Notes under the pieces: model-generated
What the model saw: the letters and a program-made list of their open reading frames with translations, nothing else
Told to the model about the DNA's origin: nothing
The model's database searches: none
DNA from: Diprion similis
Taxonomy: Eukaryota > Arthropoda > Insecta > Hymenoptera > Diprionidae
Length of the DNA: 64,000 bases
Assembly (NCBI RefSeq): GCF_021155765.1
Contig: NC_060111.1
Coordinates: 9,299,981 to 9,363,980, forward strand
Reading direction: 5' to 3'
Made by a program: the position numbers and the translations under genes
Shown here: piece by piece, positions 55,031 to 64,000 of the stretch
Position numbering within the stretch: the stretch's first letter is position 1
How the letters are laid out: the number at the start of each line of letters is the position of its first letter

Positions 55031-57635
55031 TATATGAGCGGATCCACGTCACTTCACTCAAAAAAAAACCGTCAAGTCACGGATCTTTGCGCCATTTGAA
55101 ATATCCGTAGTATTATGTGAAAAAAAAATACAATTTCAAGGATTTTGAAATTTTTTCAAAAATGGCCGAGTTCGAGCTATGTAAAGTTTTGTATATCACT
55201 GTTGCACTGCTATATTTGAAAATTCATATCTCCGAAAGTATACATCGGAGCGGACTGATCCTGCAATCGTGCTGTTCGTAAAGGAATGCGCTTCGATAAA
55301 AAAAAATTTATTTGGGAAAAAAAAATTTCTTTCAATATTTTTTTACCGTTTCTTTTTTTGATTTCGCTGCCATTTCCGCGGGACTAACAACAATTCATGG
55401 AGATAAGTTTTTTCGGATACCTGTATCCTTCCTCTTTAATCCTAAAAGAAAAAAAATTGATGGAGAAGTTACTAGGGCCGGAGAAAAAAAATGAAACGTC
55501 TCGTCGCGCGTCACCGCGCGCGCCGATCCACGTCAGCGCTACTCCCGCGAACTCGGTGTGTTGCGTATAGTATATTTAACCCCTTGACTTTCAATCCAGT
55601 TTGCTCTTCAAAAGACTTTCTTGCATCCGGCTCTGTTTCAAGACCATATTTCATAGCTTCTGTCATTTTGCCATCAAATTTAGTCTTTTTCAATTGTGTC
55701 GCCAAAGATTCGAATGCCTCTCGCCTCATTTTTGTACGGTGAGCTTTGTTGGAGCATGTAATTCGTTTTGCTCTTTCTTCAAACCATTGGAAGCAATCTG
55801 ATTGACCTTCAGATAATACGCTAATAGTCAAACACTCACTCCTGTTTGCTACAATATTTTCTTCGTACTTCGATTGCAATTCACGAGGGCACGTAGATTT
55901 TTTCAGTCGCATCTTCAAATCATCGACTGACGAAATTTCGTAGTACCTATAATCGCGTCTCGATTCTTGTAAGCTATAAATTTGATCCAGAATATTATAT
56001 GCCCGTTCTTTTCTTTTTTTCTCTTCCTCTCTCGCAGTTTTTCTTAGCGGTTCAATAGCTGTTTCATATTCCAAGTATTGGCCAAACAAAGAATTTTCCA
56101 TCTCATGCGGTACATTTTGGACGTCGTTAAATGTATACGTCGCGTTACAATCGATCAATTGTTCCTTATCTGAAAACATTTTAACAATAGTGCAACCTTT
56201 TTTATATTTATCAACTTGGCTCTGACTAGGCCGATTCCAACATTGCGGCTGATCAGTTTTTGATTGCGAGCATTCATTATTTATGAAAATGCAGACCGCT
56301 GCTACATGTTTGCAACCTCAAACCGATAAACCAGCCTTGCAGGTACATTTTGTTCTACTTATCAAACGATCTAGGCTTACCTAAAAAACAATCAGTTCCT
56401 ATTAGAAAGAGAACATAAGGATCGAGAAAATACACGCAAAAATGTACACAAACATACATACACAAACAGAAGCTGCAAATCAAAACATGCAGTACTCAAT
56501 ATTCATTACTGTGTTAACGATGTGAGATGTTTTTAAGTAATATACATACTAAAACTAGCATAAATAAAAATCGAAACAAACATGCTAAATTTTAATCATG
56601 TATAATTTAAAATCTTGCATCAACATTTTTAGAGAATCACGTGCAAGTCATTTTTTATTTAATTGTTTTTCATCTATAAGTTTTATTAGTTCAAAATTTC
56701 ATGCTTGTTCTTAAAGATGAAATAGTCTCCACCAATAATATATTATTAGTTTCACATTCTATATCCATTCTTAACAATGGAAGAAAATCTGTCATTTGTT
56801 AATGTTGTTATAAACCGAAATAAAAAATGTAGTTTTCTAAATCTAATTTCAATGACCAATATACTCATTTACTTAAAAAGAAACCGTTTGCTAAAGAAAA
56901 TTTCACAATCACAGATCATCTTTTAATATAGTACTACAACGTATCAAAAAAAATTGATTAAGGAAAAAATGTTGAGGTCAAACGTGGACGATAATGGATG
57001 GAAAGCCCCATCGCATATGCTGCTGGAGATAGCTACCGCTCGTGCAGAAAGAAGTGTGGCGGAGGAGGAAAGTGTGTGAGAGGTATAATATAATATGTAA
57101 TACGCAACACACCGAGTTCGCGGGAGTAGCGCTGACGTGGATCGGCGCGCGCGGTGACGCGAGACGAGACGTTTAATTTTTTTTCTCCGGCCCTAGTAAC
57201 TTCTCCATCAATTTTTTTTTTTAGGATTAAAGAGGAAGGATACAGGTATCCGAAAAAAATTATCTCCATGAATTGTTGTTAGTCCCGCGGAAATGGCAGC
57301 GAAATCAAAAAAAGAAACGGTAAAAAAATATTGAAAGAAATTTTTTTTTCCCAAATAAATTTTTTTTTATCGAAGCGCATTCCTTTACGAACAGCACGAT
57401 TGCAGGATCAGTCCGCTCCGATGTATACTTTCGGAGATATGAATTTTCAAACATAGCAGTGCAACAGTGATATACAAAACTTTACATAGCTCGAACTCGG
57501 CCATTTTTGAAAAAATTTCAAAATCCTTGAAATTATATTTTTTTTTCACATAATACTACGGATATTTCAAATGGCGCAAAGATCCGTGACTTGACGGTTT
57601 TTTTTTGAGTGAAGTGACGTGGATCCGCTCATATA
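55031..57635. mobile_element. 2.6-kb DNA element with ~530-bp terminal inverted repeats
   Basis: The left arm (55031 to about 55570) starts TATATGAGCGGATCCACGTC. The right arm (about 57,095-57,635) ends with its complement. The arms match closely throughout, including the stretch caatcgtgctgttcgtaaag and the inner edge ccgagttcgcggga / complement. The interior carries a YqaJ-type nuclease fragment on the minus strand and no transposase. YqaJ genes accompany the transposase in ISL2EU-class elements, so a deletion derivative of that class is a reasonable guess. Confidence 0.75.
55511..56179 (-). pseudogene. YqaJ-type viral-recombinase/exonuclease fragment in the TIR element
   Basis: A 222-codon minus-strand frame. 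After a charged N-terminal half (EEEKKRKERAY), the second half matches the start of the YqaJ nuclease fold: CFQWFEERAKRIT-x-S, then MKYGLETEPDARKSFEEQTG with the acidic residue expected in the active site. The SPDG motif and the rest of the catalytic core should follow, but the frame runs into the left terminal repeat and ends there, so the enzyme is truncated. The family includes lambda-exonuclease-like DNA-end processors. Confidence 0.65.
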
Positions 57636-57744
57636 CACTTGTAGCGGGCGAAGTGACGTGAGTTTCTTGATTTTTTTTTTCACAGGATAATAAATATTTA
57701 TTGTAAAACTGTGAGCAACATTGATTAATACATGTTTTCATGTA

Positions 57745-58215
57745 CTTGTACAATTTTTTTCATTTAAAAATACTTCAAAATGGCGGCTACAGTTATATTC
57801 CAGGAGTGCCTTTTTTTGAGCATCAGTTGCGGTGGACATCGTAACTCAAAAACGGTTCATCTCAAATCAGAATGTGAAAAGATTTTATTGATATATTGCA
57901 TTGGCTTGGGCCTGAACGAAGGATTTTAAATTTTGTTGGAGAAGAAAATTTTTATAGCAAAAAAAACGAAAATTGAACACCTCAAAAAATGAACTTTTTG
58001 TTAAAATTGTTGAAATTTTTTACAAAATCAAAATTTTTACAAATCCTTCGTTCAGGCCCAAGCCAATGCAATATACTGATAAAATCTTTTCAGATTCTGA
58101 TTTCAGATGAACCGTTTTTGAGTTACGATGTCCATCGCAACTGATGCTCAAAAAAAGGCGTTCCTGGAATATAATCCGCCATTTTGAAATATTTTTCAAT
58201 GAAAAAAATTGTACA
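57745..58215. repeat. 470-bp foldback with ~180-bp arms
   Basis: Left arm about 57,745-57,930 and right arm about 58,035-58,215 are reverse complements: gcattggcttgggcctgaac pairs with gttcaggcccaagccaatgc, and acaatttttttcattta pairs with the end at about 58,200. A ~100-bp AT-rich spacer separates them. Non-coding. It lies next to the YqaJ element. Confidence 0.8.
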
Positions 58216-59397
58216 TAACCCCTTGAGTCGGTGAGAATCTATCTTGGGGGGGTGTACGTGTAATGGATCGAGTATTGTCTTCGGTTCTATTTTGTCTCTT
58301 CGATAGAAAGTTCAATTTTATTCGCCAGGTATGTCATAAATATGATGACGTATCGCTTCGATTTGTCATACTACCACATGGCCTGTATTATACGAGCATA
58401 GTGTCCAGTGGTCCTGGAAGTCCTTGAGGTTCTGAAAATGTCCTTGAATTTTTCTCGTCTCCTAGAAATATTCTACAAAAATTATTATTCTCTCGCAACA
58501 TGGTGAACAGAGTCTTTATTGCTAGATACTAATTAAAAAAATTATGTGAATCGGAATTCGGTTAAATATTTGCATCCGCAATAACTTGGGTTTGCTAGTA
58601 ATTAAATGTCCTGGATTCGATTTCTTTTGAGGTAGTTTCCACAATTTTGTTATTAAGGGGTCACTTGATAGTAGCAACCAATTCGAAATATCCTGCATGG
58701 TATTTTTCCGCGATGGTTTACGAAAAAATCCGTCTCAAAATTTCTTGATAGCCTTATTTCTAGCTTGTTAAGCCTCCTCTGATAAAGGTAAAATAGCCGA
58801 AGCTATTATCAAGGGATCATGGATTCAATATTTTGTGGACAGTTGTTGGCATATTATAATACCATGAATATTCACTTACGAACAGTTTCGCAGTTTCCAA
58901 CACATATTTTTCGAAGTTATTCACGTTGATGTCGCACCCAACTGACAAGCAAAAAGGGAGCTTTTTTAAAGATTTTTTAAAATAAGTTTTAACTTTAAGT
59001 TGAAGCTTAATAAATACACTCTCGAATTACATAAAAAAACATTTTTTTATTAATTTTAATCACTTTTTATACACGAAAATCGTAGTCGAAAATCAGTCGG
59101 CAAAAAAAGGTAGGTCTGCGGTGTTGACGATTTCTCAGAGATGGTTAACCTGAAACGAAAAACATCGAACGGTTTTAGATCCAGCGTGTTGATGGCCTTG
59201 GAATGAATCATACGTTTTTTGAAATTTTGATTTTAACTACATTTTTTTCGCAAAAAACGGCAGCAAAGCGGTCTTTTTCAACTTTTTCGAAAAATGGCCG
59301 TCATTTTGTTAATTTTGCAAATACCAAAAATTATAGCGAGCTACCATCTCGTTAAAATTGATCATCACTTTATACCATTGAGTTATGAGTATTCAAA

Positions 59398-59426
59398 GTT
59401 GTTGTTGCTGTTGCTGTTGCTGTTGC

Positions 59427-59514
<88 letters not shown>
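59398..59514. repeat. GTT/GCT trinucleotide microsatellite
   Basis: About 39 trinucleotide units, pure GTT apart from a few GCT units at the left. It creates long poly-Leu and poly-Asn open frames on the two strands, which are artefacts of the repeat. Confidence 0.9.
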
Positions 59515-59876
59515 CCAACGGTTATGGGATATCAGCCCATATACCATGTATTCAAAGTTAGCTTCATTAACGGAGCAACTTTGACGCGTGCAACTGTGCC
59601 CAACAACGGTCAAATTTGAACTGAAATACCTGAAAGACTATGAGGAATAAAAGGTCGAAGAACAACCAGGACCTTGAGCAGAAACTATTTCTGAACCCAT
59701 TCCTCTGGTTCTTATACCTGAATTTGAAAGTTCGTTTTTCGATTTATGGCCACATTTTCTTCAAAACGAGTCACGAGAGAGCGATCCGTCCCCGTCTGTC
59801 GTAAAGCGCTTTGAATTATCGAATGCCGTTGAGAAGAACGAAGCTTGTACGCACATTCGTGTCGACGATAGCCATA

Positions 59877-60062
59877 TGACGTCATGGCTGGCTCTCTTTC
59901 CCACCCCTACCTCTTCGCAATCGACCTGATGACGTCATGCAACCACGAAATGCTAAAAACGTCACGGAACCAGAAACGTTTACAGTCACGTGTATATATA
60001 TGGGTATTACATAAGCAAGTATGAGCGACGAATGGAATATCACGCAGCAAATCTCATCAAAG
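59877..60062 (+). promoter_or_regulatory. Possible internal promoter with two CRE palindromes and a TATA-like box
   Basis: TGACGTCA occurs perfectly at 59877-59884 and 59930-59937, with a further aacgtcac half site at 59959-59966. A tatatata run lies at 59993-60000. A donor-like GTAAGA at 60062 could end a short untranslated first exon of about 30-40 bases. The surroundings (59,760-59,960) are also less AT-rich. The sites are seen directly; promoter activity and use by wdb are inferred. Confidence 0.4.
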
Positions 60063-61429
60063 TAAGAAAGTAAGAAAGTGCTTTTTCACGTGCAATATTA
60101 CTTATTGCTGCAGGCATATATTTTTTGGCATATTCTTGCACGAAATCAGAAAAGTTATTTTGGACTTTTGTTCAGCATCGTATGGAAAATTGCGTGAACT
60201 GCGGTAAATGTAAATGAAAATTCACGTCAATCGTGCGTAGCGCAGCCGTTGGTTATAGTCAAAATGAGTAACCTTGACGTGGGCAGTAAATATTGACTAC
60301 AGCATCGTCTTAACCCTTTCCGGCATAGTGATCTCTGAGAGTTACCACATTTTCATTACTTTTTGGCCATTTATTCTGTAATTAACAGATTTTTCTCGAG
60401 TCTTCTGCATTTTGTTGATAGCTGAGATGTTAGGGAATATAGAAAAAATGTCCAGCAAACACAAATATTTATGTTTATTAAACAAAGAGGGTTTTTTTCG
60501 GAGAAATGAATCTTTGACGGACAATTTTTAGAATTTTGAAAATCTAAGGTCAGCTTCGTTATCAGATCCCTCAAAAAACCCTGTATACCTAGTTTAACGG
60601 TAATATTTCAAATATAAAAATAGATGCTTGAAAGGGTTAAGGTTACGAAACATAAAACATGAAACAAAAAATATTGTTTGGAACTTTGGAATGAGTTTTG
60701 AGATGTAGGTTACTTTGTAACAATATCAAACGAAGAAAGATACTTTAGTGGTTTCGATCGAGTCATGGATCCGATCCATTCTGTTCTAGCTATGGCATCA
60801 TGTAGAAAAATTACTGTTTTTCCATAAAACTGGCTGAATACCTGTTATGAGTGATCGAGAAAAATTACAACAATTACAAAGTTATATGGAACCCTAAAGG
60901 TAAAATGGAAAAGTTGAGTCAAGTATCTACTATAAAGTGGAGAAGTAATAATTTATTAGAGAATCGTTTGATTTGTTAGAAGAAAAAAAACGGGCAAAAT
61001 CTCGTTGAAAGCGTTATCCATTTTGCATCTCACGAAAATTCAATATCAAAAGTATTTTCGTATGAAATTCATAAATTTGAAAGCTTTATGTTTCGCGTTA
61101 GCAGCCGCGCTTATCAACAAGATTCCTAACCGGTGTCTGCTGTGTATTCAGGTTGCCTACATGACGGCGCTTTGCGGAATTTTTAACCGGTCCTATCTCG
61201 CAAACGTGACTTCGGAGAACGCATGTTCTTCAGATTAATTTACTTAGCTCGACTCTCTCTCTATTAGCCCTATAATTTGGTGTACTTAGTTCTGAGATGC
61301 CCTGCATAGTCAGTCTTTATCATCATTGATAACGTTGGAAATTGTATTCCTGCAATTAGTAATATTTTTGGCTTTATTGTTGACTAAAATAAAGATGTTT
61401 TTTTTTTTCTGTGATCATGTTAGATTAAA

Positions 61430-61530
61430 TAAATGAAGAAATTTCGTCGGAGATGGTCATTATATTAATTTAATAATTTATTTCATTTATTAATATATAA
61501 TTACCATCCTCGACGAAATATCTTCATTCA
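61430..61530. repeat. 100-bp AT-rich hairpin
   Basis: aaatgaagaaatttcgtcgg at the left pairs with cgacgaaatatcttcattca at the right. The arms continue through gatggt/accatc into an AT-only centre. Probably a short MITE; target duplication not identified. Confidence 0.65.
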
Positions 61531-64000
61531 TGAAAAATGTTTTCGAATATTCGTGGCATCGCAACTGTTCTAACTGTGACTTTTTCGCGTTATCGGTCTA
61601 ATGACCATCTCCGGTTTTCATATAGGCTTTGATAATAGACAAAACAAACGGTATTCGAAGACTGATTATAGCATGCTCTTAAACGTGTCTCGTAATATAC
61701 CTCAAGCGAGAGTCATATCGTTCTAATTTGCAGATCTGTAACTGTAATACTCACCGAGGTTATACAATCGGTTCAATACTTTACATTCTCAATGCTTTAC
61801 AAACTTCGAAGGATTCCTAAGATTCTAAAATTGCTTTTTTCAAAGATATAGTCATTTGCTGACGTGGATGTCTTTTCAATTTTTTGTAGATGCCTCGAAA
61901 TTTTTAGGATAGAACTCTTCGCCGTTTTGAAATTATATATATCTTACATTTTGGGAAATTTATTCAGCTATCATTATTTTGTTTACAAATTTTTTTAAAT
62001 ATTTTTTCACAAAATATTCGAGTGTAATCATCTTTACGAGTCCCTTCTTAAAAAAAAAAAGATTAGTTACAGTGATTTCAGTTTGACGAAAGACGTTTCG
62101 TTGCCTATTGTTCTATAAAACCTAACGGGTGTGGACATTTTTCAGTTGAGTTAGCATTTGCAGTGACAATCAATAAATCTCAAAGACAAATAACCCAAAA
62201 ATTACGGAAATTTTTGTGACCCATTTTCGAGAGTATACTGTTCGAATGCGTTTCGAATTTACTTAGATATTCAACGTAAAAAATATATTTAAAAATCAAA
62301 TATGCAGAAAATTATACGCAACATAAAATTTTATTTAACGTAATGTAAAATCATCTGACGAAACAGAAAATATAATAATAAACTGAAATGAATTCTAAGA
62401 AAAAATTGAGTTTTTAAATTGAAAACGCAGTACAAAAATTGAAGAAAAAGAATATCGCAGTAACGAATTTTTTACGCAAACATTCGGCTTTCGCACATAG
62501 AAATTAAAGATGATTTGTTTGTATTGAAGATCGATAGTGTTAAACGATTAACGTTTAACAAATCATCACCTGTGATTATGTAAAATAAGATTAAGAACAG
62601 CAAAAAATTCAATTTCTTAATGCTGTAAACAGTTAATTTAAATTAAGTGACTGTATTTCAATAGTCAAGGTAAAAAGTGAATGAGCAATTACGAGCAAAC
62701 GATAAACAATAAAAATTCAATAACACGTTGATGATTACTTTATTCAGAGGGAGGAAAAAGAGATTGTACGCGTTTGCATGAATGGCATGGTTGCAAACCG
62801 CTCAAGTGCATCCGGAAGTATCCCCTGTCAGTATGATAAGAACACGTGCCAGGTATCGATCGGGGCTATTTGAATTACTCTTTTTATTCAATGGCTCTCT
62901 GCTTTATCCATAAAAATAATTACAGAATGTGATGGATGTGCTACGCAAAAAACTGAATTTACTGACCTACTCAACGTGGAACGGTAAAATGTGTACCACA
63001 CACTCCCGTATCCTGTTTCACAATTTTCGTGATCATCAGACGCCACTTTTTGTTGAGAGAAGGAACGCGTCGTTAGGTACTGATAACGTATTACTTTTCT
63101 GAGGTGATGCATTTATAGATAAGTATTGAATCGTTATACAGACATGAGAATACAGGTGTGTAGGTAAATAGTAACTGCAAGTTTGACTACAACTGATTTT
63201 TTTATACTCTCTTTTTCAATAACGTTGGATCTCCCCATACAATAACGCATTTTATACGAAGTTAGTCAGAGATGTTATTCAGAGATGAAGTGAAGCTTGG
63301 TCTTCAAAATTTAAACTGTTGTCCTTGAGAATGAATCTTATGAAATCGTAACTACGGGTCAGTGTGATCTGTGATAATAATATCTACCTCTCGTATCACT
63401 TTAAACTCTCTTGTTTTATAGCAGTGAAAATTAATATTCGGTATGGAATATGATAAGCTGACAACCAATTAAGGTATATTGCCCCTTGACATTATCCCAA
63501 CTTCAGCTCACTTGCGAAGGGAAAAGAAATTCAATTGTTCAATTTTTAATTGCACACTAACCCCGTAGAATGACTGCATATTATGGATTTGAGTTATAGA
63601 AAAGTGGACCGCTGATGTGTAACTAAAAAAGTACGTGACGTCGTTAGCCATGGGGTCTTCTGGTTTCTTCACGTACTCCTCCAGCGAATGACTTGATCTT
63701 CACGTTGAGCGAAATGATTTTTGAATGACTGTCGTTGACACTTCGGAGTCTTAACTAGTGCTCTCGTAATCGGGAACATCAGTCTGCTATGGCGAATTTA
63801 AAAAACCTTGAGACTCGTGTCGTTGATTGGAACAGACATGTACGGAGGCCCTCAGAAGCTCGCGGAAAGTATTGATCCTGGACTCAGTGAACGCGTCAGT
63901 CTAAAAAGTACTTGCCACACCGTCGCGCGAGGCGCCATGACTTGCTCGGGTCGGATCATGACGCCAGCAGCTGGCCAATTAGATCTACAAGTCATTGCAC

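Larger units (their letters stand above)
47964..64000 (+). other. Start of widerborst intron 1 (repeat-rich)
   Basis: At least 16 kb with no recognisable host exon. Much of it is made of short inverted-repeat elements listed separately. Stretches 49,990-50,290, 53,411-53,880 and 58,250-59,390 also have the poly-T-rich, low-complexity look of old transposons but lack paired ends I could define. From 61,540 to 64,000 I see only AT-rich sequence, apart from a slightly CG-richer patch at 63,830-63,960. Calling all of it wdb intron is inference: a separate gene start cannot be excluded. Confidence 0.6.

Noticed and set aside
59294..59613. Poly-Leu and poly-Asn proteins
   Set aside because: Pure products of the GTT microsatellite read in two frames.

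Overview
The window looks like AT-rich nuclear DNA from an insect, most likely a hymenopteran. The case rests on multi-exon genes with GT-AG introns whose products match insect or animal proteins, on a widerborst-type PP2A B56 N-terminus, and on the many short TIR elements in the introns. The species cannot be fixed from the sequence. All exon models below were joined by hand from splice sites and reading-frame phase.

Layout, left to right. (1) 0.35-9.3 kb, + strand: an Ig-domain gene resembling the extracellular part of a PDGF/VEGF receptor (Pvr-like). It has no membrane segment or kinase, one in-frame stop and two junctions that do not keep frame, so it is called a pseudogene or decayed paralog. 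(2) 13.5-23.2 kb, + strand: CD98 heavy chain (SLC3A2-like), 9 exons, 597 aa, intact. (3) 23.5-26.5 kb, - strand: JKAMP, 4 exons, 303 aa, intact and converging on CD98hc with a 291-bp gap. (4) 27-36 kb: a gene-poor stretch with a ~665-bp foldback, a THAP-domain fragment, two adjacent MITEs with TAA duplications, a dead mariner transposase end, a possible small membrane-protein gene, and a run of decayed open frames ending in a tyrosine-recombinase-like C-terminus. (5) 38.3-42.5 kb, - strand: salvador, 7 exons, 385 aa, with both WW domains and the SARAH domain. (6) 42.5-47.8 kb: the divergent salvador/widerborst intergenic region, CpG- and GC-rich near the widerborst start. (7) 47.8 kb to the end: the first coding exon of widerborst and the start of its first intron (more than 16 kb). 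This intron is packed with inverted-repeat elements, among them a ~2.6-kb element with ~530-bp terminal inverted repeats and a YqaJ-type nuclease fragment. It may also hold an internal promoter with two perfect CRE palindromes.

The intact genes have no common pathway. Salvador (Hippo scaffold) and widerborst (PP2A B56 subunit) are both growth and signalling regulators and lie head to head, but shared control is only a possibility. CD98hc and JKAMP are membrane proteins, one for amino-acid transporter assembly and one in the ER.
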